Assembly: GCA_017304675.1 (NCBI GenBank)
Contig: JAFKLS010000018.1
Location: forward strand, 62,001-126,000
Length of the DNA: 64,000 bases
From: Sphingobacteriia bacterium
GTDB taxonomy: Bacteria; Bacteroidota; Bacteroidia; Chitinophagales; Chitinophagaceae
Reading direction: 5' to 3'
Shown: positions 42,893 to 52,127 of the stretch, in pieces
Position numbering within the stretch: the first letter of the stretch is position 1
Layout of the letters: the number at the start of each line of letters is the position of its first letter
Program-made: the position numbers and the translations under genes
Notes under the pieces: generated by a model
Databases searched by the model: none
What the model saw: the letters and a program-made list of their open reading frames with translations, nothing else
What the model was told of the DNA's origin: nothing

Positions 42893-44179
42893 GCTAAACA
42901 GCTCTATTCGACGCTCTTGTTCTATTGCACCTAATATCTGACTTTGACTGAGGCTTGCGGCAAGAGCAGGTAGACCTGCACGTGATCGAATTGTGTTTAA
43001 ATCAGTAATAGCCTGGCTAAGCTTATTTTGATTAGCATAAGCTTCTGCACGAATTAAAAATAATTCTGCGTATCGAAGCATCATCACGTATTCAGAAACA
43101 GTTGTTGAATTTTGTACTCTGTACTTATATGGAAAATAATAAGTATTTGTGCCAACTGAAACTGATCCAACCCAATTCACTCTCCTTTTATCTCCAGATT
43201 CAAATGCTCCTAACAATGAACTACTCAGAGATACATATTGTGGGGTCGCTATAGCTATGAATTGGTTGCCCTCATATGTATTATAACTTGGATTAGTCGA
43301 AATTTGCCAAATAGCTTCGCTGCTATTTTTCGCCCAAACCTTAGTCAGGTCGGTTGTATTTAGGGAGTATACACCGGAAGAAATCACAGTAGTAGCGTAT
43401 GCTTCTGCATTTGACCAGTCTTTTTGATAAATCAATACACGAGCAAGGAGTGAACGCGCTGCGGCCTTTGTCGGTCTCAATTTTTCGTTTGAAACTGTTA
43501 CGCCATCGCCTGCGAGATAGTTAACATTTAACGAAGATTCTGCGTCTTTAAGATCCGATACTATTTGACTAAAAACTTGATCTTTTGAAGTTCTTGATGC
43601 TATAGAATTAATAGAATAATTCGTTGAAAGTATAAGTGGCAAATCACCATATAAATTTACTAGGTAAAAGTACAATAGGGCTCTTAGAAATTTAGCTTCG
43701 CCGTTTAATTGAGATTTAATAGGATTTGAAACGCCTGTTGATTGTTGAAGACCCTCGAGTAACGCATTAGCCTGGTATATATAATTATATGAGTTAGGCC
43801 AAAATTTAGTTCCAACATTCGTAGCATTTAAAGAATTTGTAAAAAAAGCTGTTTCAGTAATACCAGTAGAAAAATTATTAAATTCATCTGCAGAATAACC
43901 TGGATACAAAGAGACCTGACTTGTATAGTTGCCAGCCATTTTAGTATAGATGCTTGATATTGCTGCGATTGCAGTTGCATCGCTGTTATATACTGTTTCA
44001 CTAAGCAAAACTGTTGGTGGAGGATCTATTGAAACAAGTTTTTTGCAACCTGTTAGCATAAGGCTAATACAAGGTATAATAATATATATACCATATCCCC
44101 CATTTTTAAGTTTAAAATATTCCAATCTATTTTTTGAAACCCTATGTATAGCTTTTAAAATCATATTAAGATAAGACAT
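42719..44179 (-). CDS. susD: SusD/RagB-like surface lipoprotein, unit 1
   Basis: From ATG 44179 the product is about 486 residues. A hydrophobic segment ends in the lipobox LMLTGC. SusD landmarks follow: YPGYSADEFNNFSTG, ANALLEGLQQSTG, LNGEAKFLRALLYFYLVNLYGDLPL, RPTKAAARSLLARVLIYQKDW, YVMMLRYAELFLIRAEAYAN, INLNTIRSRAGLP-like DLNTIRSRAGLP, and the C-terminal LYPIPQAELTADPNLTQNPGY. It binds a ligand at the cell surface as lid of SusC. The start at 44218 would overlap susC and adds only non-signal residues. The N-terminal stretch before the lipobox is unusually long. Confidence 0.94.
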   Translation of the reverse strand: MSYLNMILKAIHRVSKNRLEYFKLKNGGYGIYIIIPCISLMLTGCKKLVSIDPPPTVLLSETVYNSDATAIAAISSIYTKMAGNYTSQVSLYPGYSADEFNNFSTGITETAFFTNSLNATNVGTKFWPNSYNYIYQANALLEGLQQSTGVSNPIKSQLNGEAKFLRALLYFYLVNLYGDLPLILSTNYSINSIASRTSKDQVFSQIVSDLKDAESSLNVNYLAGDGVTVSNEKLRPTKAAARSLLARVLIYQKDWSNAEAYATTVISSGVYSLNTTDLTKVWAKNSSEAIWQISTNPSYNTYEGNQFIAIATPQYVSLSSSLLGAFESGDKRRVNWVGSVSVGTNTYYFPYKYRVQNSTTVSEYVMMLRYAELFLIRAEAYANQNKLSQAITDLNTIRSRAGLPALAASLSQSQILGAIEQERRIELFSEWGDRWLFLKRTGRIDTVMSVATPLKGNNSWNTNYQLYPIPQAELTADPNLTQNPGY

Positions 44180-44189
44180 AAAATAAATT

Positions 44190-47100
44190 TTAAAGTGAAA
44201 GTTTGATCCCAGCTGCAATCACGGAAAGTATTGGAGATGCATTGCCAGTTTCTGGATCAAGGCCTTTATTGAAGGATGTTATAGTGAATAGGTTTTGGGC
44301 TGACACATAAAGCTTCATATTCTGTATGCCCCATTTTTGCGTCATCGATGGATTTAGCTGATAGCTGAGATAAATATTTTTCAACCTGATAAAAGAGCCA
44401 TTACTATATCTCAGATCGCTACTTTGCATATAAGCAAATCCGTTAGAAACAAGAGAATTTGAATTGGTTACTTTTTGAACATTGGTTATTTGTCCGGGTG
44501 ATCTCCATCTGTCTAAAACATAATCTAGTTGGTTCGTAGCAACCTGAATGGGAACTGTAAAAGGAGAGTTGAAATAGTTAGCTTGATTATCATGTCTGAC
44601 AAATTGAATATTGAAATCCAAACTCCAAGATTTATAATTAAAAGAATTTTGGATACTGCCGAAAAATTGTTGAGAAGTGTTTACTATATATTTATAGTCA
44701 TTAGGAAAAGTAATCTTACCGTCTTTATCAAGATCTTCAACAGTGTAGATCCCAGTTTGTGGATCAACACCGGTGTAATGAGTGTTCAATGAAATAAACA
44801 TAGGTTGACCAACCACATAAGTAGATGTAAAAGAAGAATTTTCAAACCCAGGGTAGGCAACTAATTTATTTTTGGGAATAGAGATATGGAAAACCGACTC
44901 CCAGTTGAAATTTTTCGACTTAATATTTTTTGAGTTAACTTGAAATTCAAATCCATTATTTTGAATGGTTGCAGGTAGATTCTGAACAATTGAACTAAAT
45001 CCGGTAATTGTAGGAAGTCCATTATTTAATAATTGATTGGATGATTGATTAGAATAATAATCACCCGATATTCTCAGCCGATCTTTATAAAATCCTAACT
45101 CAAGGCCTATCTCAAACTTGCTAGTCTTTTCCCAAGAAAGGTTTACATTTTGTAATCGTTGAGGCATAAGCGTGGAATATCCTTGATAAGGATACGAATA
45201 GGGGCCGTAAGTATCCAAAAATTGGTAATCTGCTATCTGATCGTTTCCAGTTGTGCCAATACTTGCCCGAATCTTTCCAAAGGTTAAAGGTCCAGAAGAT
45301 CTTTTGAAAAAATTCTCATTGGAAAATATCCATGCAACTCCAATTGCGCCAAAGTTGGCAAATTGATTTCCCGTTCCAAATCTTGTAGAAGCATCTCTAT
45401 CGGCCGTTATGTTAACTATATACCTTGAATCCCAATCATAGTTAATTCTGGCAAATGCACCGGCATGTTTATAGACAGAATAGGTCGAGTTAAGAAATGC
45501 AATTGTTGTTGCTGCCTGTGGATTTTCTATCAAGCCATCGGTTGAGAAAACAGTAGCTTTTAAAGCGTTCCCCGTATTCTTTTGAAAAATATAACTTCCA
45601 CCAAATGATGCTTGAATTTTCGCTTTTCCAAATTGATGTACATAATCAATCTGCGGTTCAAATGATATGGATTTTCTTTTTAGCGTAGCAAAGCTTGAAC
45701 TTGAACTGCTTCCTGAAGCAGGGTTTATTCCCGCCAAAGGAAAAATTTGGGTTTGATCCAATGTCTGGGTACTATAGCCAATATTAGATCTAAATTGCAA
45801 ACCTGGCAATAACTCGTATGAAAAATTCAGGTTTGATGTAAGGTATTCTGTAATCCCTTTGCTCCAGTTTAAAATATATTGATAGGGATTTGCCCATGTG
45901 CTGTTCTGCCAGTTGAGACGACCAATAGAATCAAACAATGCTGGCGCTACTGGAGAAATGTTTATATATCTAGTAAGGTCATTCTGAGGCAACATGCTTA
46001 AGTCGTAACTGTACGATGAAGAGAGGTTGAGTTTAAACTTTTTATTAGGCGAAACATGACTTATGTTAGAATGTACACTATACCTAACATCATAAAAATT
46101 ACCGGGAAATATGGTTGTCTCCCGATAGTAATTTCCACCTATCAAAAAAGTGGTATTTTCATTTCCCCCTGATACAGAAACCTGTGCGCTTGTAGTTTTT
46201 GATGAGCCGCCAATAAAATACTTCTGCCAATCTGTATATCTTGTTGTGTCCCATTGCCCAGTTAGATCGTATGCATTAGCAGGAAATACTGATACACCAT
46301 CGTTTGCAAATGCTTCGTGTCTTAACGATAGAAACTGATCCTTATTTAAGAAGTGTAAAAGTTTATTCGCTTTTCCACTACCAGAAAACATATTTACATC
46401 TAAACGCGTTTTTCCTGCCTTCCCTTTCTTGGTTGTAATTAATATAACACCATTTGCCCCGCGTGAGCCGTAGATGGCAGTGGCATCTGCATCTTTCAAC
46501 ACTTCAACACTTTCTACATCTTGCGGGTTTATACTGTTCAAAGGGTTACTATTGATTCCAACTGTAATGGTCATTGAAAGATTGTCCATTGTAGCAGGGT
46601 TTATAGGCACCCCATCAACTAAATAAAGTGGATTTCTACCGCTGGATATAGTATTAATCCCCCTTAAATATGTAACTGCTGTACGACCAGGTAACCCAGT
46701 GGATGTTGTCATTTGCAAGCCTGGCACTAAAGATTCAAGAGCTGTTGAAATATTTCCTACAGGCTGCCTTTCAATCTGAGCAGCTTTAACCGTGCTGACA
46801 CTTCCCGTATTCAATTTCTGCGTGGTGATATAATACCCTTTATTCACCACCACATCTTCCAGCACATTGGTTTTGGCTATGGCTGTAAACGCTAACTCCG
46901 TTCTGCCGTTCAATTTGGCTTCAATCGTTTCTATATTAATAGCCGTAACAATAATGGTCGCATTGGGTTCAATACCCTTCAATTCAAATTCTCCCTTATC
47001 ATTGGTAGCCGTAGCTTTGGTGCTGCCTTTTACTTTTACGATAACACCGGCTAGGGGCTTGCCGTTCTCATCCCTTACCACACCATGCACATCAATGTTT

Positions 47101-47537
47101 TGCGGTGGCGCCACCGCTTCGGTGGCTTCCGGCTTTGGGCTGGCAGGTTTTTCTTTTACAGAAATAATCCTGCCTTCAATAATTTCATACGTGAGCGGCT
47201 GGTTTTTAAAAGCCAGTTGCAGCGCCTGCTCCACGCTGACGTTTTGCACCACGATATCTACAGGAAGAGATTTTTGGCGCAGCAGCTTCACGTCATAGAA
47301 AAGCTCGTAGCCACTTTGTTTCTTGATCGCTTGCAACACTTTCTCCAAGGGCGCTTTCTTTTCAGATAAGCTGACCTGGGCCAGGCTGCGCGCCGAGATT
47401 TGTAAGCACGCCATGAGTAAAAAAATACCAATCATTCGGGCTGACATAAGCAATTGCTTTTTGTTGATGCCGCCTAAGGCAGGGATGCCGCTTTGTTTCC
47501 GTCCACGGCACGGTTTGCCATGAGCATTAAATTCCAT
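44190..47537 (-). CDS. susC: SusC/RagA TonB-dependent transducer, unit 1
   Basis: The protein has 1115 residues. A long N-region precedes the signal helix (MIGIFLLMACLQISARSLAQ). The STN domain (about 58-125, LEKVLQAIKKQSGYELFYDV) implies signalling to FecR. A carboxypeptidase-D-like domain (about 150-230), a plug (LYLVDGVPINPA, VLKDADATAIYGSRGANGV) and a barrel follow. It imports the ligand delivered by SusD using TonB energy. The sequence ends GIKLSL, as is usual. ATG 47447 is a possible shorter start. Upstream by 118 bp is FecR of the same unit, giving the order sigma-FecR-SusC-SusD. Confidence 0.95.
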   Translation of the reverse strand: MEFNAHGKPCRGRKQSGIPALGGINKKQLLMSARMIGIFLLMACLQISARSLAQVSLSEKKAPLEKVLQAIKKQSGYELFYDVKLLRQKSLPVDIVVQNVSVEQALQLAFKNQPLTYEIIEGRIISVKEKPASPKPEATEAVAPPQNIDVHGVVRDENGKPLAGVIVKVKGSTKATATNDKGEFELKGIEPNATIIVTAINIETIEAKLNGRTELAFTAIAKTNVLEDVVVNKGYYITTQKLNTGSVSTVKAAQIERQPVGNISTALESLVPGLQMTTSTGLPGRTAVTYLRGINTISSGRNPLYLVDGVPINPATMDNLSMTITVGINSNPLNSINPQDVESVEVLKDADATAIYGSRGANGVILITTKKGKAGKTRLDVNMFSGSGKANKLLHFLNKDQFLSLRHEAFANDGVSVFPANAYDLTGQWDTTRYTDWQKYFIGGSSKTTSAQVSVSGGNENTTFLIGGNYYRETTIFPGNFYDVRYSVHSNISHVSPNKKFKLNLSSSYSYDLSMLPQNDLTRYINISPVAPALFDSIGRLNWQNSTWANPYQYILNWSKGITEYLTSNLNFSYELLPGLQFRSNIGYSTQTLDQTQIFPLAGINPASGSSSSSSFATLKRKSISFEPQIDYVHQFGKAKIQASFGGSYIFQKNTGNALKATVFSTDGLIENPQAATTIAFLNSTYSVYKHAGAFARINYDWDSRYIVNITADRDASTRFGTGNQFANFGAIGVAWIFSNENFFKRSSGPLTFGKIRASIGTTGNDQIADYQFLDTYGPYSYPYQGYSTLMPQRLQNVNLSWEKTSKFEIGLELGFYKDRLRISGDYYSNQSSNQLLNNGLPTITGFSSIVQNLPATIQNNGFEFQVNSKNIKSKNFNWESVFHISIPKNKLVAYPGFENSSFTSTYVVGQPMFISLNTHYTGVDPQTGIYTVEDLDKDGKITFPNDYKYIVNTSQQFFGSIQNSFNYKSWSLDFNIQFVRHDNQANYFNSPFTVPIQVATNQLDYVLDRWRSPGQITNVQKVTNSNSLVSNGFAYMQSSDLRYSNGSFIRLKNIYLSYQLNPSMTQKWGIQNMKLYVSAQNLFTITSFNKGLDPETGNASPILSVIAAGIKLSL

Positions 47538-47655
47538 AGCTTTGGTTTGTTTGGGTTTACAATCAATGAGTTTCTTATCAGAACTTGGTTTTTGGGTTAC
47601 CCGAACGCTGCCGTTACGTCTTCCACACGTAACGGTTTTGTTTGAGCTACCTTCG

Positions 47656-48810
47656 TCAAGGCTGCAGCGTTAGCGTCTTACGATCCACGTCCAGCCTGTA
47701 TTTTATATGATTCACATCAAATAATTTTAAAAGAGCAGAGAGCTTCGCATGGCGCGAAATATCCACGTAAAAAGTCCGGTCCGGTAGCACGCCTTCCACC
47801 TTTATTTCCAGCCCATACCAGCGCTCCATAAAATGGATCAGTGTGCTCATATCTGCATCCCGGTAAAAAGTAAGTCCGTTCTTCCAGGCCACCACTTCTT
47901 CCATATCGGCGCCACACCTAACGATGATGGCTTGACGTTGTGAAAGACTCATGACCGCCTGCTGCCCGGGTTGCAACATACTTTCACCCGTGGACGCTTT
48001 ACCGGATAGCTTCACGCGCCCCTCCAGCAAACTGGTGATCATTTGATCCTGGTCGCCGTAAGCATTGATATTAAAATGCGTGCCCAATACCTCCACAGTT
48101 TCCCCCAGGGCTTCCACCTTGAAGGGATGCGCCGCATCCTTTGCTACTTCAAAATAAGCCTGGCCGGTGATCACTACTTTTCTTTCCTTGCCCACAAAGG
48201 CGGAAGGAAAAACAATCGAACTGTTGGCATCCAACCATACTTCTGTCCCATCCGCCAGTACCAGCTGGTATTGCCCACCCCTCGGAGTCGTGATCGTATT
48301 AAATGCGACAGCCGCTGTCTGTTCATGAGCAGTTACGTCTAGCCGGCCCCGTTGGTTGCTAATTGTAGCCGCTGCATCCCGGTTCACAATACCCTGGGCA
48401 GTACTATCAAGTACAATGGTTTTACCATCGCTCGTTTTCAAAATCGCTCGATTCGTTCCGGCGTCAATGCTGTTCCCGTTACTCGCGATGGAGTAGCCAT
48501 CCGCTTTCTTGACTACTTCCTGCTGCTTCCAATACCAGGCCCCGGCCAGGACAATCACCAATACCGCAGCCACCGAAGCATAGCGCAACCAGAGCCTGCG
48601 CACAGGCGCTTTGCCGCTGTAGGGTTGTGGAATGGATCGTTCAGCAGTCTGCCTCATGTGCTCTTCTAAAACGGCATCTCCTATATGGTTTTGCATCAGG
48701 TGCACCAGCACAGCCAATTCTTCTTCCGTGACCAGGTTGGCCACATAGCGGTCCAGCAGTAGCTGGTACTGCCGCTCAAAATTGTTGGTATGTAAATTCG
48801 GATCTGCCAT
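47656..48810 (-). CDS. FecR-family anti-sigma factor, unit 1
   Basis: The protein has 384 residues. A cytoplasmic N-domain (about 1-80, LLDRYVANLVTEEELAVLVH) is followed by one TM helix (about 88-108, LRYASVAAVLVIVLAGAWYW) and the periplasmic FecR domain (TTPRGGQYQLVLADGTEVWL, DANSSIVFPSAFVGKERKVV, GQAYFEVAKDAAHPFKVEAL). The C-terminal domain (DUF4974) has FYRDADMSTLIHFMERWYGL. It senses the STN domain of SusC and controls the ECF sigma encoded 85 bp upstream. Confidence 0.95.
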   Translation of the reverse strand: MADPNLHTNNFERQYQLLLDRYVANLVTEEELAVLVHLMQNHIGDAVLEEHMRQTAERSIPQPYSGKAPVRRLWLRYASVAAVLVIVLAGAWYWKQQEVVKKADGYSIASNGNSIDAGTNRAILKTSDGKTIVLDSTAQGIVNRDAAATISNQRGRLDVTAHEQTAAVAFNTITTPRGGQYQLVLADGTEVWLDANSSIVFPSAFVGKERKVVITGQAYFEVAKDAAHPFKVEALGETVEVLGTHFNINAYGDQDQMITSLLEGRVKLSGKASTGESMLQPGQQAVMSLSQRQAIIVRCGADMEEVVAWKNGLTFYRDADMSTLIHFMERWYGLEIKVEGVLPDRTFYVDISRHAKLSALLKLFDVNHIKYRLDVDRKTLTLQP

Positions 48811-48895
48811 AGTCTGCTATGTTTTCTGCTAGGATAGCGGATACTATAAGAAGACAACGCTCACTAAGGGCTAGGGTAGCAAAATCAAAAAAAAA

Positions 48896-49543
48896 TTAAA
48901 CAATGGGTAGTTGGAAGGGGCCAATAGCGGCAAAGAACAGCCCTAAGGAAATACCATATTCTTTAAACACTGCTGTTTTTAATTCTTTATGCGCAAAGAC
49001 CATATGGTTTTTCACCGCGTTGCGGCTGATGCCTAATTCCTGGGCCACTTCCTCGTAGGACTGGTTCATCTCCCGGCAGCGTTTAAATATATCCCGCGTT
49101 CTCTCCGGCATTTGCAGCAATTGCTTTTCCAGGAAAGCCTGGTAATCCCGGGTCAGCACCCTGTCTTCTGTTGAAGAAGCCTGGACTGGTATATACTGTT
49201 CGAGCAGTTTGGAAAGAATGGCCTCGCTCCTGCCGGCTGCTTTTAAGGTATTGAAGGTCTGGTTACGGGCAATCGTAAAAAGCCAGGCCCCGAAATGTTC
49301 TACTTCGGTCAGCTTCTCCCTGCCATCCCATATTTTGATAAATACATCCTGGGCAATATCATCTGCGAGGAATGAAGACTTGACATACTGGGCAATAAAG
49401 CTCAACAAGGAAGGATAATAATGTTCAAACAAAACCGCGAAGGACTTGCTGTCTCCTTTGGCAATCTTTTGCAGGAGCATTGTTTCCGTATGGTTGCTTG
49501 TAATAGGCAAGGAATGGGGCCTTGTAGACGGTAAAGTAAGCAC
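48896..49543 (-). CDS. ECF sigma factor, unit 1
   Basis: The protein is 215 residues from GTG 49543 or 194 from ATG 49480; the second fits the family better. Region 2 has FEHYYPSLLSFIAQYVKSSF, LADDIAQDVFIKIWDGREKL and WLFTIARNQTFNTLK. Region 4 has MPERTRDIFKRCREMNQSYE, EVAQELGISRNAVKNHMVFA. This is the FecR-linked ECF type found with SusCD units. It should direct transcription of its own susCD genes when FecR signals. It is the first gene of unit 1. Confidence 0.94.
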   Translation of the reverse strand: MLTLPSTRPHSLPITSNHTETMLLQKIAKGDSKSFAVLFEHYYPSLLSFIAQYVKSSFLADDIAQDVFIKIWDGREKLTEVEHFGAWLFTIARNQTFNTLKAAGRSEAILSKLLEQYIPVQASSTEDRVLTRDYQAFLEKQLLQMPERTRDIFKRCREMNQSYEEVAQELGISRNAVKNHMVFAHKELKTAVFKEYGISLGLFFAAIGPFQLPIV

Positions 49544-49605
49544 AAAGGCTGCAAACCGTAAATTAATATTTTGGAAAGCCGGGCGACCAGAAACAAAAAC
49601 AATAA

Positions 49606-49645
49606 GCTAAACCCTAACCATAATAAACCGATACGGCTGCCCCTC
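49606..49645. repeat. Remnant of AraC gene 3' end, direct repeat copy 1
   Basis: GCTAAACCCTAACCATAA (49606-49623) is exactly repeated at 50807-50824. Similarity continues with few changes for about 20 more bases (AAACCGATA against AAATCGATA, then GGCTG). The second copy includes the stop codon and last codons of the AraC gene, so this one looks like a copy of that gene's end without the gene. Confidence 0.65.
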
Positions 49646-49738
49646 TTATAGTTATATTCCCCTTGCTATTGTGGCAGCAGCATAAGGCTTTGGAGGCGAA
49701 GTAAAAGCACTCTTGCTTATTAAATCATGCACAGGTAT

Positions 49739-50326
49739 TTATGGCACGCTTAAACAGGCCAGGCTATCTGCCGGCACCTGAATGAATGCAAAATCATGGG
49801 CCTTGAATATTCCGTTATTCTGCGGTTCATCCATATCATTTTTCTTGATTCTTTTGGGAAATGGCGGCACTGCTTTCCAGTCTTTGATCAGGTGACCGCT
49901 TATCGTTCCGGTAAAATTCAAATAATAAACAAAATACAAACTGCCTCCTGCAATCGCTACCGCAACGGGCGCAAAGGCGGATATTTTGTTCCCTTCAACC
50001 AGGTAGTCTCCGAAATCCCTTGATGTCAATTTTTTATAATAGTTACAGGTAAACACAGCGCTATCTTGATGTGTATAGGAACCGTGTACAACATGTACTT
50101 TATGGTTAGCGGTGAAGAGCAGCGGATCTACCGCGGTATATTTATTTCCCGGGTAGAGAGAATCGCTTATGTTGCTGTAATAACCATCCAGCCTCAGTTT
50201 GCCGGTTCCCTCCTGTTCTTGCTTATGGACACGCAGGTATGCAGGAGCAGGCAATTGTTTTCCGGGCCAGCAAGAGCCCAGGCTAATAGTGGACATAACA
50301 AAAATTACGCAATTACGAAAAGACAT
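49739..50326 (-). CDS. Lipoprotein of unknown function
   Basis: From ATG 50326 the product is 195 residues with a lipoprotein signal (CVIFVMSTISLGSC). The mature part has LRLDGYYSNISDSLYPGNKY and YTHQDSAVFTCNYYKKLTSR, then ISAFAPVAVAIAGGSLYFVY, and ends with FKAHDFAFIQVPADSLACLS. No family is recognised. A longer reading from 50380 adds residues with no signal character. It lies between the two AraC-end repeats, so it may have arrived with the repeat-flanked segment. It is not closely linked to either uptake unit. Confidence 0.55.
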   Translation of the reverse strand: MSFRNCVIFVMSTISLGSCWPGKQLPAPAYLRVHKQEQEGTGKLRLDGYYSNISDSLYPGNKYTAVDPLLFTANHKVHVVHGSYTHQDSAVFTCNYYKKLTSRDFGDYLVEGNKISAFAPVAVAIAGGSLYFVYYLNFTGTISGHLIKDWKAVPPFPKRIKKNDMDEPQNNGIFKAHDFAFIQVPADSLACLSVP

Positions 50327-50806
50327 ATTTCGAAGGGTTAAATGATCAGCGAAAGTAATCAGCATTGTTAGAGTGCACACAACAACTGTTTTCCGCTTTG
50401 ATGTTAAAGGTAGGCAACACTCATGGAAATGGTTTAGAATTAACCAGGCAGGCTGCCTGCAAGTCGTTTCGGTTTCTTTTTTCCGTAAGTGGATAGCAAT
50501 TTATTATACGCCTGTTCCAGCACCCTTAAGTAAAAACTTGATGATAAATTTACTACCATAGTGTATGAAATTGTGGTACCGCTCATAATTCTATCTGCTC
50601 ACAGGCTTTAAGTGAATACATCAATGTATGCACTTAAAAATAAATCTCCGACTTATCATTAGTGCTTCCGCAATAGAAGCAGGTTGGAGCATTTTATATT
50701 CTGAAGACATGCAACATCATCTTTGCATCAATGATGTTTTTGACGATCTTAAATCCTTTTGTTTGAAACGGTTGGCATCGCCTGATTTTAATAAATTACC
50801 TGCATT
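50327..50806. other. 480-bp region without a convincing gene
   Basis: AT-rich DNA between the lipoprotein and the AraC gene. A plus-strand frame of 92 codons at 50628 runs into the AraC gene on the opposite strand and has no family features or clear start signal, so I do not call it. No RNA gene, terminator or transposase was seen. Confidence 0.4.
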
Positions 50807-50845
50807 GCTAAACCCTAACCATAACAAATCGATAATGGCTGGCCC
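50807..50845. repeat. AraC gene 3' end, direct repeat copy 2
   Basis: The partner of the repeat at 49606. It overlaps the last codons and stop of the AraC-type gene (product ending SICYG). Distance between copies is about 1.2 kb. Confidence 0.65.
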
Positions 50846-51210
50846 TGCAGTTGTTGCCTCCATTGCTCCTGGTATTGCGAGGGAGACAAGCCCATATGGT
50901 TTTTAAAATCACGGGAAAAATTACTCAACTCTTCATAGCCTGTTGCCCAGGCCACTTCTTTCACCGCCCGCTTAGCTTGCAGCAGGTTGCAGGCTGCCTT
51001 CATCCGCTCCCGGATGATGTAGGCATGAATGGCGGTACCGTACCGTTGTTTAAAAACCTGCTTCAGGCTCGTTTCACAAACCCCAAAATGGCGGCAGAGG
51101 TTTTTAAGCAATAATTGTTCCTTACCCGTACAGCAATGTTGCCGGATATAAGCAGCAACATTGCCCGCGAGTTGGTGCTGTGCTAATGATATGTAACAAA
51201 TGGAGTGCAT
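50815..51210 (-). CDS. AraC-type DNA-binding protein without sensor domain
   Basis: This 131-residue protein is little more than the AraC double helix-turn-helix. It has LLLKNLCRHFGVCETSLKQV, FKQRYGTAIHAYIIRERMKA and ACNLLQAKRAVKEVAWATGY, then ELSNFSRDFKNHMGLSPSQY. The first 30 residues are too short for an effector domain. It starts 14 bp after the DUF4397-like gene of unit 2 and is probably read with it, so it may feed back on that unit. No equivalent gene follows unit 1. Confidence 0.9.
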   Translation of the reverse strand: MHSICYISLAQHQLAGNVAAYIRQHCCTGKEQLLLKNLCRHFGVCETSLKQVFKQRYGTAIHAYIIRERMKAACNLLQAKRAVKEVAWATGYEELSNFSRDFKNHMGLSPSQYQEQWRQQLQGQPLSICYG

Positions 51211-51224
51211 TGCTTAAACTAACC

Positions 51225-51947
51225 CTAATAATTATTCACCCGTATTACTTTCGGTGCATTGCTTCCGGTAGCGCCTATCTGGCCTATTAATGCGAGTGTG
51301 CAATTAAAAAACCTCGGCATGGTGGTGGAAGTAAAAGCATAAGTAGCAATAATATTATTACCTGCATCCCTTACCTGGAAGGTATAACCGGCAGTGCTAA
51401 GTAAAGCTGTGTAATTCTTGAAAGCGGTAATCGTTTTATAACCAATGCCGCTGAATTCATTTACTGTGGCAGTGGCAGACAACGTAACATTTACAGGATT
51501 ACTGTTATAACTTAAGTTAATGAACCTTACGCCGAAACTGCTGTCACTGAAGGGATGATAGGGTATGCTTTCTTTTCTCAATACCGTGTCAACCGCGGTT
51601 GACTGGCCTGATAAATACAGGGTATATACATCCCCCGCATTTGCAGTAAGGTTGCCACTGTAAATACTCTTGGTACTGTCTGCCTGGGCATTGATGCTTA
51701 TATTGGTACTGCCGGCATTTACACTATATACCAGGTTGGCACCGTAGTTTACCAGGTTGCCGGTATAAGTAGCAAATGTTAGAGGAGCGCCGAAATAATT
51801 TACCTGTGCCGCCGCCACATTAATGCTGGCATTGACCACGTTTAAAGATACCAGTTGCGGTATAGGGCTATCCTTGCTGCAACTGCCAAATATTATTATT
51901 AGCACAGCAAGTAACACTGCATTTTTTACGCTGGTTATTTTTTTCAT
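51225..51947 (-). CDS. DUF4397-like lipoprotein, unit 2 (full copy)
   Basis: The protein has 240 residues and a lipoprotein signal ending IIIFGSC. It has two similar beta-rich halves: LVYSVNAGSTNISINAQADS with YSGNLTANAGDVYTLYLSGQ, then VRFINLSYNSNPVNVTLSAT. The C-terminus GQIGATGSNAPKVIRVNNY equals that of the unit 1 copy. It contains the roughly 50 residues missing there. A predicted surface or periplasmic lipoprotein, it is next to last in the unit 2 operon. Its ligand is unknown. Confidence 0.75.
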   Translation of the reverse strand: MKKITSVKNAVLLAVLIIIFGSCSKDSPIPQLVSLNVVNASINVAAAQVNYFGAPLTFATYTGNLVNYGANLVYSVNAGSTNISINAQADSTKSIYSGNLTANAGDVYTLYLSGQSTAVDTVLRKESIPYHPFSDSSFGVRFINLSYNSNPVNVTLSATATVNEFSGIGYKTITAFKNYTALLSTAGYTFQVRDAGNNIIATYAFTSTTMPRFFNCTLALIGQIGATGSNAPKVIRVNNY

Positions 51948-52127
51948 ATAAATAAGTTTGATGGTTTAATTTTAATAATAGCATTGCCTTGCACACATAT
52001 TATTTTGCGCCAATGCTTTTCAGGTAGGCTTCTATTTCAACTTGCCGTTGCTCGTTGGCAAATGAAATGGGCGTTGTCCAATTATTGCCAAGAAGCATAG
52101 TGTTGTTTACAAAAGCTCCGTTTGCAA
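51790..52127. repeat. Near-identical block B, unit 2
   Basis: Partner of 40676-41013; same length, no gaps, about 97% alike by eye. It spans the same gene junction. Confidence 0.85.

Noticed and set aside
50628..50906. 92-codon plus-strand frame
   Set aside because: It runs into the AraC-type gene on the other strand, and the part outside shows no domain; kept as gene-free DNA.
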